A stretch of 64,000 nucleotides of DNA from Hyaloscypha bicolor E (lineage: Eukaryota > Ascomycota > Leotiomycetes > Helotiales > Hyaloscyphaceae). The translations under genes and the position numbers were made by a program. Positions 10,925 to 21,847 of the stretch are shown here, piece by piece. The notes under the pieces are model-generated. The model saw only the letters and a list, made by a program, of their open reading frames with translations, searched no databases and was not told where the DNA came from. How positions within the stretch are numbered: the stretch's first letter is position 1; each line of letters opens with the position of its first letter. Where the stretch lies: positions 3,013,750 to 3,077,749 of the forward strand of contig NW_020194589.1 of the NCBI RefSeq assembly GCF_002865645.1, read 5' to 3'.

Positions 10925-11846
10925 CCGAGGCATATTTCATGACTACACGATTCTCCCTGTGCAAAACTTTGCTTCTCTTTAAATGGACCTTTAGTTGACT
11001 TTCCTACTCTCATTTAACATTTGATAGTTTTAAACTTCGAAAATATTAATGTGGTGGAGACAAAACGCGACGTAAAGAAATATGTTACAAAGCAAATAGA
11101 TACATAAAATACAATTTATAATTATTTGCTTAAGTTTTCTGAGGAAAAATATACATATTAATGCGTCCTAATTCTAACTATAAGGCTAGAGCATTACGAA
11201 TAAATCTTAATGTTTTGTGTTGAGATATTCATGTCTTGGTCATATGCTCAGTTGTGCTACGGGACTTTCACCTCGCAGGGATTTCGGTTAGACAGCCTGT
11301 TCTATCTTGATTCTTTCCCCATTCTGGGACATCTTGACATCTTGTCAAATAAACAATCCCCAATCACTTCCTGGCTTGTCCCTCGGCATGAAATGCGGCA
11401 CGGAACCTTCATTCCTTTCGGACGATGTGACCGTTTTAGCAGCCTCCTAGTCCGTCCTGAAGCGACCTGTAACTGCTAGCACCGATCTCCGCCAAGTCAT
11501 TGGCTCATAGCGCTCGTCATCCTGCCGCACGGTTTCACTGCAAATTCACCCTATCGCGAAATTCTTCCTCATTTAAGCTTCTGCCGATCAATGCTCCCGT
11601 ACCAACACTTTAATACTTAAGACGAGATGGACCGGCGAACACGACAAATGCTGCGGTGTTGAAGGTCCAGCTAGCCACCGTTGATACGAAGTAATCAGGT
11701 GGCTGAACGCTCCTGCTCACCGAACCCAGCCTCGACACCATAAACGACACGCGCGATTGCTCTCTCCCCCAGAAACCAGAGTGGAGTTGGCATCTACATT
11801 AAGGTCCGAGGGTTCAAAACTCAATTGTCAAATACAGCAAACGATC
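10925..11846. other. Intergenic, AT-rich at the left
   Basis: About 10925-11210 is AT-rich and follows the NLR stop codon; the rest should contain the promoter and 5' leader of the PH-domain gene. No gene or clear repeat was seen. Confidence 0.5.
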
Positions 11847-13132
11847 ATGGCCCAAGTTCAAAGCCCCCCGATGCAAGAAGCGTCTCAGCCTCGACAGATT
11901 CCAGAGCGAAGAGCTCTGCAAATACCCCTGCCTGACGCAACCACACTACCTCCTCCATCCGCCAGTCGAATACGCAACTCGCATCTCAACCTGGATACCT
12001 TTTCTCCGGTCAACCAAAATGGCAGCTTCGAATTCGACCGTGTACTCAAGAGTGGATACGTCCAGAAGAGAACGCGCAAAACGAAGGTATGCTCACACCG
12101 GGCTCAGCCTAAAGACTCTTCTGACATGATTCACAGGCATGGAAACCAATCTTTCTTGTCCTTCGACCCAACTCTCTCTCCATATACAAAGATCAAAACG
12201 AAGACAAACTGAGACACAAGATCATCCTGTCGGATCTCACTGCCGTTGCGTTTCTAAAGGACCCCAAGCAAAAACGACAAAATGTTTTTGGGCTATTCTC
12301 ACCCTCACGAAACTACCACCTCGAGGCGAGATCAAGAAAGGATGCTGAAGAATGGGTTGACCTCATACGGACGGAGGCGCGAATTGAAGAGGAAGAAGAG
12401 GAGATGCTTCTCGCGAGTCCAGGAGGCACTGTCACAGGATCATATGGTGGTTTCGAGCGGGCTATGCAAGAGCACAACGAGCAAAGGCGATTACACGATG
12501 AAAGAGTAGGCTCCAGTTCTCCAGAACCCAGCGATCCTATACCTCGAACACCACGAACCAAAGCCCTAGGCCTCACCGCTGCAAGAAGACCCTCACACAC
12601 GATCGAGTACTCTGGAAACGAGCTCGCATCACATTCAGACATGTCAGAAACAGACATTACGAGAGCGCGGCGAGAATCCAGAGTTTCGATTCCTGAAGAG
12701 CCTCTGGCTGTTCAACCACCGGACACGCGACCAATTGTGGGTGCCCGAAATGTGAGCCAAATGAGCGGATTCAATGCCGAGCAAGACCCTGAGAGGGTAG
12801 TCTGGCAAGGGTACCTCCTATACCTATCCTCTAAAGGCGGAGTCCGCCGTTGGAAAGACCTCTGGGTCGTTCTTCGACCCAAGAACATCGCCCTATATAA
12901 GAACGACTCGGAATACTCACCCATACTCATAATTTCGCTATCCTCCGTCATCAACGCCGTTGAAATCGACCCTCTCTCCAAAACCAAGGTGCACTGTTTG
13001 CAAATAATTACTGAAGAGAAGAGCTACAAGTTCTGCGCCCATAATGAGGATACCTTGGATAAGTCGCTGGGCGCATTCAAGAGCTTGTTAGCGAAGAGGA
13101 AAGAGCAAGAGGGGAAAAGTGCTAGGCGGTGA
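11847..13132 (+). CDS. Tandem PH-domain protein (Opy1-like)
   Basis: Two exons, 11847-12086 and 12137-13132, give 411 aa; the 50-nt intron has a GTATGC donor and CACAG acceptor and joins KTK to AWKPIFLVLRP inside the first PH domain. PH1 runs from about residue 67 (VLKSGYVQKRTRKTK) to about 172, ending in the usual amphipathic helix with Trp (DAEEWVDLIRTEAR). PH2 runs from about 300 (VVWQGYLLYLSSKGGVRRWKDLW) to the C-terminus. The linker is Ser/Pro/Arg-rich and looks disordered. PH domains bind phosphoinositides; yeast Opy1, a PI(4,5)P2-binding sensor, has the same two-PH layout, so a plasma-membrane signalling role is likely but inferred. The start is the ATG of MAQVQSPP, the first in the frame. 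Confidence 0.82.
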
Positions 13133-13300
13133 TAACCACCGAAGCCGTGAATGGTTGGGTTGAAGAAAGGAAGGGAAAACGGTACATATGGATTCATCAG
13201 ACTTGGTGGTCCCGGAGTATATTTGCTGGTAGCGCTGGTCTTGCATGCATGGAGTAACTAACGTCTTATGAGCCACGATTCTGTAAATGTAATGTTATGG

Positions 13301-13328
13301 CCATTGCCATTGCCATTGCCATTGCCAT
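13301..13328. repeat. (CCATTG)n microsatellite
   Basis: Four full copies and a partial fifth copy of the hexamer CCATTG, between the convergent PH-domain and dihydroxyacetone kinase genes. A pure hexanucleotide run like this is probably length-variable between strains. Confidence 0.9.
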
Positions 13329-13508
13329 GATGCTTGGTTGCGAACATTCTTTCATTCTTTCATTAGTAAAGACGAAATAAGCCGGTGAAGTGTCACACAT
13401 CTCTCCCGAATTCCATTTCCATTATTCGTATTTATTTTCGTCAGGCATTACACTCACTCAACCTACAGCAACGCTCACTCCCAACCAAGGAGACAGAAAG
13501 CTCAACTG

Positions 13509-15338
13509 TCAAACCATCTCGTACCCCTCCTCTCCACCTTTCACACCGGCTACTCCAAGGAAAAACTCACTTAGTCCCCACGCTCCTGGATCAGGAACTT
13601 GCTCGAAGCCCTTACCGCCAACATACACCGTCCTCCCCAAGCTAGCCTTCATGCCTTTCGTGCCCTCAGCGCCCTTTCTCGACGCCTCGGCCGCTTTCTT
13701 CACGTCTCCCGTCTTGGCCAAGGTCTCTACAAATGGATGCAGAGCATCAACTAGAGTTCTATCACCTGGTTGGGCGGGCGTGTAGTTAGCGAGGGATTTG
13801 GACGCTTGTTGTAAGGCTGTGGCCCAGACTTGAGGGGTGGCGGTGGAAGAGCCTTGTTGGCGCAGGGAGTGCACGAGGGAGTTGAGGTAGATGGCGTAGA
13901 TTGCACCGGAGGTGCCGTCCATGGTGTTTTCTACTACTTGGACTACTTTGCTGAGGTCGAGGACTGCATCGCCTGTGAGTTGTGTGGTGGAGAGGAGTTT
14001 GAGGACAGCTGGTGGGAGTTAGTACGTCGCTTGAAAAGGGGGAGGGGATGAGGGGAGTGTACCTTCAGCTCCACGTTTCAAGCCGATTCCACAATCGCCA
14101 TCGCCTACTGCGGTATCAAACTTAGTGACATCTGCCTCAGCTGCGATCACTCTCTCGAGACCTCCTGTCAAGGCAGTCTTGAAGGCCTCTGTGCTGATCT
14201 TCAGTCCGCTGGGTTTGACTTCTTCGGCTCCGGAAGTGGATTCATCTCGTGTTCGACTCGACTTTGCTTCCCATGTTTCCTTCTTGATTGGTGCTGCCCA
14301 TCCAGCCGCTTCAGAGGCCGCATCGAGTAGCTGTAACATGCTTGGCCCTCCAATATCGGTGTTGACAACATTCAGGATGGAGATACTGAAGCCAAGACCG
14401 TTCAAGCTTGTCATGTATGTTCCGGCCAAGATTCGAACGGGCTTGATGTTGTACGTCTTCTCCAGTTGTCCGACAACTTCCGCGGTAATACCACCAAGTT
14501 CCAGGACACTTACTCCACCAAGGTTGTTGATCAGAAGAACGACTTCGTTCGAGTTGACCTTCAGAAAGGCACGATCTTCATCCTTCCAGTCCAGCATTTG
14601 TGCAAGCATTCTTGAAACCAATTCAGGAAGATCAACAATTGCTCGTCCACTTCCAGGTTCGTTGTGAATACCCATTCCAATCTCAACCTCTTCTGTAGCC
14701 AGATTTTCGTCCGATTTTGGATCCGGAGGAGCTCTCCCAGGGACATGGACATGATCCAAACTTGCTCCAACACTAACAAGATTATCCGCTGTTAACTTGG
14801 CAACCTTGTAAACGTCCTCCAAGCTCGCACCTCTCGCAGCCAAAGCTCCCGATATCTTGTGGACAAGTACCGTCCCCGCAATACCTCTCCTACCAACTTT
14901 CCCAGCAGCGATCCGTCCCACTCCCACATCATCGCCAACAACCAACATCTCCACCTTCAGCCCCGCAGCCTTGGCCTTCTCAACCGCCATCCCGAAATTC
15001 AGCACATCTCCAGTGTAGTTCATAACTGTGACCAGTATTCCCTTCTCGCCATCCACTCTCGACATGACAGCTTTACGGATCTGCTCTGCGCTGGGTGAAG
15101 CAAAGATGGTGCCTGCAACAGCAGCAGAAAGCAATCCCTCCCCAACGAAAGCCCCGAAGCTGGGTTCATGGCCGCTTCCTCCGCCAGAGATTATGGAAAC
15201 TTGCGGTTCATGGCCAGGCCGTCTGTAGATGATCTTATTTTCGGGATCGAGGGCAAGGGATGGGTTCGTGAGAGTGAGAGCTCGGAGAGCTGTGTTGACA
15301 AGATGCGTTGGATCGTTGATGAAGTGCTTTGCAGACAT
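13509..15338 (-). CDS. DAK1: Dihydroxyacetone kinase
   Basis: ATP-dependent kinase that phosphorylates dihydroxyacetone in glycerol or methanol-derived carbon metabolism, giving DHAP and limiting DHA toxicity. Exons 15338-14063 and 14008-13509 (minus) total 591 aa with a 54-nt intron. The N-terminal DAK1 (DhaK) domain shows SGGGSGHEPSFGAFVG near residue 50 and the substrate-binding His segment SVGASLDHVHVPGR near 190-202. The C-terminal DAK2 (DhaL) domain shows the Asp-rich Mg/ATP loop DTAVGDGDCGIGLKRGAEG, split by the intron, followed by MDGTSGAIYAIYLNSL. Length and order match the single-chain eukaryotic enzyme. It shares a 357-bp divergent promoter region with CSL4. Confidence 0.95.
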
Positions 15339-15695
15339 GATTGCTGTTAGTAGGTAGAGTTAGATATTGTAAGATTGCACTGCTTTGACAGTGTCAAGAA
15401 ATCCGCAGACCCGAAGCACACGAGAGCAGCTTATAAACAGCTGTTCGGCCCATTTGCACCGATACAAGGGAAGCGGGGCAAGATAGTTGGGGAGGGCAGT
15501 ATGGGGCAATTGAGGGGTTGCAGCGAACCATCACCCCTGAAGCCCCACATGCGGAGCTCTGGAGGGAAGCCTGTCACAATCGGACAGGGAAATGTTAACC
15601 ACCGTCGGCTAACTTGCCCTCAATCGGAGACTTTTCTCCAACCTCACCCCATCGCCCAGCCATCACCACATGAAATCATCTCCAGGAATTTCGAA
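15339..15695. promoter_or_regulatory. Divergent promoter region of DAK1 and CSL4
   Basis: Spacer between two divergent start codons. The CSL4 frame stays open upstream to 15375, but that translation lacks resemblance to the family, so it is treated as leader. No specific factor site is claimed. Confidence 0.4.
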
Positions 15696-16398
15696 ATGGC
15701 ACAGGCAACTTCTATCGCGGTGCCTGGTCAGCTTCTCGGCCCGCTCAGCGAGTATCAACCTGGCCCGGGAACGCATGTCCATAATTCGAACCTCTTCGCC
15801 TCAATCCTTGGTCCAGTCAGAAAACTCAACCCTCCCAAGCCAGCAGGTCCGCAGAAACGATTGACGAAGATCACGCCTGCTGCTCCTGTAGCATTGCCTA
15901 CGCTTTCAATTGAGAGGAATATATCGGCGAGTACCCAGCATGGGGGAAGCAAGGGGAAGGCAGAGATCTTGCCAGAGGTCACCAGCACGGTGCTTTGCAG
16001 AGTTACGAGGATTACGCCAAGACAAGCTCAGGTTGCGATCCTGGTGGTTGGGGAGACGGTGCTGGATGGAGAATGGCAAGGCTTGATACGCGTGCAGGAT
16101 GTGAGGGCTACAGAGAAGGATAAAGTAAAGATATTTGAGAGCTTTAGGCCTGGGGACATTGTGCGGGCTGTAGTGGTGAGTTATACCCGTGTTTTAATAA
16201 GGAACAAAGTGCTGACTCTTGTGCTCGATCTCTCTTGGTGATCAATCGAACTACTACCTCTCGACTGCGAGCAATAACTTGGGGGTCATCATGGCAACGA
16301 GCGAAGCCGGGAATGCGATGTATCCTGTGAGTTGGAAGGAATATAAGGATCCCGAGACTGGAGCCAGCGAGAGTAGAAAGGTTGCCAAACCTTTCTAG
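15696..16398 (+). CDS. CSL4: Exosome complex subunit CSL4
   Basis: S1-domain cap subunit of the RNA exosome. Proposed exons 15696-16175 and 16228-16398 give 216 aa. The N-terminal part has VPGQLLGPLSEYQPGPGTHVH, typical of the CSL4 N-terminal domain. The S1 domain follows (VLCRVTRITPRQAQVAILVV...GLIRVQDVRATEKDKVKIFESFRPGDIVRAVV), and exon 2 supplies ISLGDQSNYYLSTASNNLGV and a conserved end (AMYPVSWKEYKDPETG). The intron has a good GTGAGT donor and a CTGAC branch-like site, but the position required for the acceptor reads CTCG rather than an AG. Without splicing the frame ends at 16241, truncating the S1 domain. Family identity is firm; the junction is the oddity. Confidence 0.88.
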
Positions 16399-17015
16399 AG
16401 AAGCCTTTCTACCCATCTTCCAAAAAAGTTCTCTGCTGCATAGCGTTGGAGTTCTAGAGGTCATTGGCATAGCTCCATAGGGTAGGCAAAATGGAGTATT
16501 TCAGGGCAAATTCTGTCACGTGGGTTCTGGTGGTTGAGTTCTCGGAACCCCATGCATTGCTTTTAGATGGTTGAGTCAAATCTGTCGAAATCCATGCATG
16601 CATAAAGTATTACTACACTCCCAAGACCATTGTACCTACCTTATTGGTACAACGGGTAGCCTCGTGCGGCTGAGCGTTCAGACGAATCGGCAGCCTCGTC
16701 TCAACTCTTCCGGGCATCACTCCCTTCTTACCAAACTTCGGAGCCTCGCAACAAAATCACTATCGTTCTGTCGCCTTCGCTTCCGATGTGTTCCAATTCA
16801 CTTTGACGCCCTCGCGAAGAATATCCCGCGATTCAATACATGAGAACGCGACACGCGTCTCCCTTCACCTCGACATCTCAGCCTTCTTGAATGTTACACA
16901 AACCGCTGGCTATTCGCGGCCACAGTCGTTGCGAGAGAATCGACATCTCGATCTCTCATCTTAAGAGACGGACCTGGTACAGCTTACCATACACCAGGCC
17001 TTGAGCACAACAATA
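16399..17015. other. Intergenic between CSL4 and the first 2EXR gene
   Basis: No convincing gene. It contains a CACGTG E-box near 16518 and inverted GGTAC/GTACC words near 16626-16650. The right half is the presumed promoter and leader of the 2EXR gene at 17016. Confidence 0.4.
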
Positions 17016-18446
17016 ATGGAGGACGACGAGGACAGTCAAGACGGATTCAACCCGAAATGGACCGAAGAGCCTCATATTGAAGACGGCGTATATCTTCCTC
17101 TCGACGAAGATGAACGCTCCCCGCATCCAAAAACTATTCCCCGACACATTCTAGATATCGCACAGGCGACATATGGGCGAAACTTCAAGATCGATCCACC
17201 CTCCTCTCCGCCGCCTTCTCCTCTTGCTTGGATCCCTCGTCGACATGGAGGTGGCTTTCGGTTTGGGCGGTCAGAAGACAACGAATATTTGGAGATTCCT
17301 AAAGAGATCGAGCCTCCGTCTCTTATAGAGTTCCATTATTTCCCCGGGTTACCTATCGAATTACGACACATGATCTGGCGACACTGCTTACCTGGACCCA
17401 GGCTGGTGGAGCTTTTGTACGATGAAGATATGGGAGCTTGCACTTCACGTTCCCCTCTTCCGATCTGTTTATGGATTTGCAGCGAATCTCGGAGAGAGGC
17501 CAAATTATTCTACCGTCTTTTATTCGCTACAGACAGGGCAGAGGCGACGATTTACCTTGACCCACACATCGATGAGGTGTACCTCGGAATTGGCAACTTT
17601 CACCCTAGACCTCGATCACTACTCGACCTGTTCCTGACTCTCGACCCGAAGGATATTGCCCAGATCGAGAACCTTGCGATTGACAGTGATATTGCAAATT
17701 ATCATGAGATAGACGAGGAGGCCCCGCCTTGGGGTCTGTGGTGGACATTGGCTATGACCACGACGGATGAGTATGTCTTCACCAATCTACGAACATTGAC
17801 AATACATCGAAATGCTTCGCACAGGAGTTGCAATGACTCTTCGTACATTGGATTCCATGGCGACATTATCCTCACAGAAGTCGAGAGCAATCCGGGAGAG
17901 TTCCAAGCTTGGGAGATGGAGACCAGCGGCTGTTATTGGAAACGTAAAGCCAAAGTACAACCTGTCCCTTGGAAACTTCCTCTCGACGACAGTGTCACCT
18001 GGGAGGTTCCGTTTTCTCGTCTGTGGATGGATCTGGAAAATCACAAGTACAAAACACCAGAAATAGCCCTAGAGAGGGTGCGATTCGTGAGCTTCGGTCA
18101 GGGACCTGACCACTGGGCTGGACGTCTCGACTTTCTCGCCGGGAAGAAATACGTACAATCAACTGGTTGCATCTACGAAGGCCACAAGGCATTGAATACG
18201 CTCTTGCATTGGAGAGAGGCTGATCGTGATCAAAATGGGTGGTATAGTTACTTGACGACGCAGCTCTCCGCACCAGAGTTCGATCCAATCAATGTGTACT
18301 TAACACAGAATCCTTGCGACTGTGCTATCGGACACGTCCACAAGGCAGGATTTTACGACGAGGATGATCTGGATGGAGTGGATTTGCGGAAAGTGTTGGA
18401 GGTCGTCAGCGCGGAGAACAATGGCGGTCGACCGCCGTGGGGATAA
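17016..18446 (+). CDS. 2EXR-domain protein, paralogue 1
   Basis: Single-exon protein of 476 aa from the ATG of MEDDEDSQDGFNPKW. The 2EXR domain (a fungal family named for two conserved E-x-R motifs) begins near residue 105: FPGLPIELRHMIWRHCLPGPRLVEL has the first (ELR) and ICSESRREAK the second (ESR). An N-terminal leader FNPKW...DGVYLP...PHPKTIPRHILDI is shared with the next paralogue. The C-terminus carries NPCDCAIGHVHK followed by a GVDLRKVLEVV helix, also shared. Molecular function of the family is unknown; no catalytic motif is seen. It is the first of three same-strand tandem copies. Confidence 0.85.
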   Translation: MEDDEDSQDGFNPKWTEEPHIEDGVYLPLDEDERSPHPKTIPRHILDIAQATYGRNFKIDPPSSPPPSPLAWIPRRHGGGFRFGRSEDNEYLEIPKEIEPPSLIEFHYFPGLPIELRHMIWRHCLPGPRLVELLYDEDMGACTSRSPLPICLWICSESRREAKLFYRLLFATDRAEATIYLDPHIDEVYLGIGNFHPRPRSLLDLFLTLDPKDIAQIENLAIDSDIANYHEIDEEAPPWGLWWTLAMTTTDEYVFTNLRTLTIHRNASHRSCNDSSYIGFHGDIILTEVESNPGEFQAWEMETSGCYWKRKAKVQPVPWKLPLDDSVTWEVPFSRLWMDLENHKYKTPEIALERVRFVSFGQGPDHWAGRLDFLAGKKYVQSTGCIYEGHKALNTLLHWREADRDQNGWYSYLTTQLSAPEFDPINVYLTQNPCDCAIGHVHKAGFYDEDDLDGVDLRKVLEVVSAENNGGRPPWG

Positions 18447-18858
18447 TGGTGCTGAATTTGTGCAGAGAGGAGAGATTTGCTAGAGCTTTTTGCTACAAAC
18501 GGGAGATACACTGCCAAACCGGATTGGCCAATATCGCGATGCATCTACTGGTACCCCATTGGTGAGCAAATCAAGCGTGGCATTCTGCAACTGCACACTC
18601 GAAAGCCTTCATTTCAAATCCTGAAGTTAGAGTGAATGGGGAAATGTGCTTTGCGTTCTATGTTGGACGACTTCGTCTGATCTTTTACAACAAAAGTGAC
18701 TTTGCATCTGCCCAACTTTAAATTTTAGAACGCGATCTGTTTAAATATTTCTCCTGCCAGTCTTATTTTCTGCAACCGAGAGTCGAAATCAACACCAAGC
18801 TGCGCTCTGAGCCTTCTGCCTTCCAGGGTAGCACCTGCCTCCTGCTTTGCGCGACACC
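18447..18858. other. Intergenic between 2EXR paralogues 1 and 2
   Basis: Non-coding spacer of 412 bp holding the 3' end of paralogue 1 and the presumed promoter of paralogue 2. Nothing distinctive was seen. Confidence 0.4.
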
Positions 18859-20895
18859 ATGGACACAGAACCATTTGTGCCAAAATGGCCCGATGACCCC
18901 AACGACGATGGTATCTACCTTCCCGAAGACCTCGACTCTCGAACACCACATCCATCCACCGCGCCCAAACAAGTCTTCGACATTATTTCCAGCACTTATC
19001 GTCCCAGCCGTAAGCCGGACAATGTCCTATCGAAATTCGAGCTGTTCCCCAAGCTGCCGCTCGAGCTACGACGGAGTATCTGGTGCTATAGTCTCCCTCG
19101 TCGACGTATGGTGGAGGTACTGTACGACGATGAGACGGGTGAATGCAAATCAAGATACCCGGTACCGACCGCACTTCATGCCAATTCGGAGGCGAGAGGT
19201 GTGGCTCTTGAGTATTATGAGTTGGCTTTTGCTACGCAGAAGGCAGAAGCGATGGTGTACTTCGACTTTGGCGTTGACGCGCTCTTCCTTGGTGTTGGCA
19301 ACTTCTCCCCGTCTCAAAAGGATCCAGCCGGTCTCTTGTTCCGGGCACTAAAGAGACAAGACATCGAGCGCCTTGAACATCTCGTTGCGGACGACTTTAT
19401 AAATTCCTTCCTTCTTGGTATCTACGCCGATGATGACGACGACGACACCGACGCCTCACTTTCTGGTGGAATCACTGATGGAGACGATTCCGATTCAGAT
19501 ACAGACGAAGTGCAAAGCAGCCTAACCAAATTCGGACTTGACGGCCTCCAATCACTCACAATCGTGGATGGTTTGGGCAACTACGATTTCGTAATTCAGG
19601 AGATCAAAAATAACGGAGAGTTTCATGTCTGGAACATCTTAGGGGGCGGGAAACCGGTGCCTTTGGTCGATCCTAACACCGTTGACTACCCCGGAATGCT
19701 CTACTTTTCCGAAATCTGGAGGTCGGCCGAGCTAGCCAAGTACATTGGAAGGACCAAATTAACGACCTTGAGATACGTGGGAAGAAAGAGACTTAGGCAA
19801 GAAGAGGCGTGGAAAAAGCGAATCAACTTCATGGATCAAGTTGTACTTCCAGGCACATTCAACTCCTGTTTATACCCCAAGGATGGAGTCATAGACCGCA
19901 TAGTTGGGATGTATCTCCTCGATCCAGAAGCGTTCCAGAATCTGCGAGAATACTTCGGTGGCGCGGACCCAGAATACATTTACATCGCTCAGAATTCATG
20001 TGTCTGCCCTATCGGACACAAGCACAAAGAACCGTGCCATTGGCGTCTGATGGACTTCAATCTCAGGAGGGCTTTAGCCAAGATTGATCCAGCTGGCGAC
20101 GATCCAATAGAGGAAGCAGTTCCTGGTGCTTTCCCAGAGGAGTCTGCGGTTGAGGAGGTGAATTCGCATCCTCCACAGATCCCGTCGGAGAGAGTCACAG
20201 TGGCTGATTCGCAAATTCAGGAGATTAACCTCGAGCAGCCATCACCAGCTTTCCAGGACCTCTCTCTGACGGAGCATAAGTCAACTTCTAACCATCAGCA
20301 AGTTTCCCCGCCTACTCTTGTTAAAGCACCTTTCCTTTGGCGATTCCTTGACCAGCTTGAACACTACCTGCCGTCAGGAATTCTTGGAAAATTTATTGTA
20401 GCCAACGTACTAATCAGCTTCGGACTGCTGATCTACGCAATACTAGTTCTCGAAGTCAATCAACTCTGGGGACCAATTATTGGGTTTGGAGTATGCCTCT
20501 CCATGAATCATCTTCGTGCGGGGACGCAACCATCCTCTTCGCCGAATTTGCTCGCCTGGCTCTTTTCCCTGACTTGGCACTCAGTTTTCCCGGTGTTCGG
20601 ACTGTTCAAGAACCACATATCCTACAACAAGACCGCCCCGGCTAGACAAATTGCTTCTCGTCAACAAGGTACTTCGTCTTCCAATACACTCACAGCCGCT
20701 CGGCAGCGATTCCACAAGGCTTTTTACATCTGCATGACCTTCTGGATATGGCTTCTCCTGGGCCTCGTCAGTGTTGCATTGGCGTTCTCTCTATTGAAAT
20801 TCGTCGTGGAGTTACTGAGTGTACTCATGCTTCTCGTTGCGTTGTTGTGGCTGTTGGGGATTTGGTTGATGGCTCATGAGATGCATAATAAGTAA
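18859..20895 (+). CDS. 2EXR-domain protein, paralogue 2, with C-terminal membrane domain
   Basis: Single exon, 678 aa, from MDTEPFVPKW. The first 400 residues parallel paralogue 1: FVPKW...DDGIYLP leader, FPKLPLELRRSIWCYSLPRRRMVEVLYDDETGEC, the ExR segment HANSEARGVALEYYE, an acidic loop (DDDDDDTDA), and the C-terminal NSCVCPIGHKHKE motif with NLRRALAKI helix. Unlike its neighbours it continues for about 270 residues: a polar linker, then hydrophobic helices at about 513-545 (KFIVANVLISFGLLIYAILV) and 620-675 (MTFWIWLLLGLVSVALAFSL and a following Leu-rich helix). The product is therefore probably an integral membrane protein with a cytosolic 2EXR head. The tail may be a fusion or a later gain. 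Confidence 0.85.
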   Translation: MDTEPFVPKWPDDPNDDGIYLPEDLDSRTPHPSTAPKQVFDIISSTYRPSRKPDNVLSKFELFPKLPLELRRSIWCYSLPRRRMVEVLYDDETGECKSRYPVPTALHANSEARGVALEYYELAFATQKAEAMVYFDFGVDALFLGVGNFSPSQKDPAGLLFRALKRQDIERLEHLVADDFINSFLLGIYADDDDDDTDASLSGGITDGDDSDSDTDEVQSSLTKFGLDGLQSLTIVDGLGNYDFVIQEIKNNGEFHVWNILGGGKPVPLVDPNTVDYPGMLYFSEIWRSAELAKYIGRTKLTTLRYVGRKRLRQEEAWKKRINFMDQVVLPGTFNSCLYPKDGVIDRIVGMYLLDPEAFQNLREYFGGADPEYIYIAQNSCVCPIGHKHKEPCHWRLMDFNLRRALAKIDPAGDDPIEEAVPGAFPEESAVEEVNSHPPQIPSERVTVADSQIQEINLEQPSPAFQDLSLTEHKSTSNHQQVSPPTLVKAPFLWRFLDQLEHYLPSGILGKFIVANVLISFGLLIYAILVLEVNQLWGPIIGFGVCLSMNHLRAGTQPSSSPNLLAWLFSLTWHSVFPVFGLFKNHISYNKTAPARQIASRQQGTSSSNTLTAARQRFHKAFYICMTFWIWLLLGLVSVALAFSLLKFVVELLSVLMLLVALLWLLGIWLMAHEMHNK

Positions 20896-21085
20896 TGTAT
20901 AATGACGAGACATGAAAGCCTTGAGAAAATAAACATAGAATATTAAAGAAAACTCCTAGATTGTTCCATGCTTGATCAGACCTTTGAATCCGCCAGCTCG
21001 CCAGCTTCAGGTTCATCGCTGTACTCCATGGATTTCTGCCTTCTACTCCCTTCTCTGTCGAGTTCTTGTATAAGTGAGTAGAAAG
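20896..21085. terminator. 3' end region of 2EXR paralogue 2
   Basis: AT-rich sequence directly after the stop codon, including AATAAACATAG near 20927, a plausible polyadenylation signal. This is an inference from composition. Confidence 0.3.
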
Positions 21086-21400
21086 CGGGTCTATTGCATA
21101 TCGCTTCAATGTTCCCGGCGGCTCTGGCACAATGAGGGATGATGTCCTTGAAGTGAATAGGAGCAGTCAGACTTGTTTATTGCACATCGGCTCCATGTTC
21201 CAAGAATTTGAGGATGTTCTTGAAGTTGAGAGTGACTGCTGCCAGTGAATTTTACTGTTGCACATAGCTTCAATGTTCCATAAGCTCTGGAAAATGGGAT
21301 TGTCCTCAAGGTGAATCCGAGCAGTCTTTTTTTCCGTTTCATATCGATTTAATGTTCTAAGGACTTCTGGTACAATGAGAATGATCTGTAAACCTGAAGT
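21086..21400. repeat. Degenerate ~80-bp tandem repeat, about four copies
   Basis: Four diverged units start near 21089, 21178, 21256 and 21336. Each has a TTGCA(C/T)AT-C--TTCAATGTTCC core, then CTCTGG(C/T)ACAATGAG, then TCCTTGAAGTGAA and GAGCAGTC. Units run about 78-89 bp and have drifted, so this is an old array. The CTGGTACAATGAG word links it to the spacer near 3.3 kb. Confidence 0.7.
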
Positions 21401-21847
21401 CTCGGAGTCTGCAAGAGGAGGAGGGCGATTAAAAGGCGCTGTCGTCTCCAACAAGCGAGCGCGCTCCTTCCCTCGTCCCTTCTTTGCGACTTTAAACCTC
21501 GACACAACATCATCCAAATTCATCCACGTCACCTCGCATTTTCTTGCTCACACAGCCTCGTGCACGTCGTTCATTCTCTTCGAGTCGCCTGTAGGACGAC
21601 GTGCTCAACCTGGAGCCGCGACTGAAATGGTGGTGAGACAGGTCTGCCTCAGAAATTGTTAACTTTGAACATCACGAAATTACGGTCTGCGCGTCCCTTA
21701 TTTTCTCAAGCTCTGCAATATTCCGCCTTGGTGGTTCTTTGAATACAAGACGCCTTTGTACCTGTCTTTCTTTGTAAGATCAACCCCGTCCTGACAGACA
21801 CTTCCCCCTTCTCTTTCAAGAGACTGACCAAGGTCTAATAGGACAAT

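Noticed and set aside
12313..12987. Antisense frames opposite the PH-domain gene
   Set aside because: The sense strand encodes two clear PH domains; the antisense translations are shadows.
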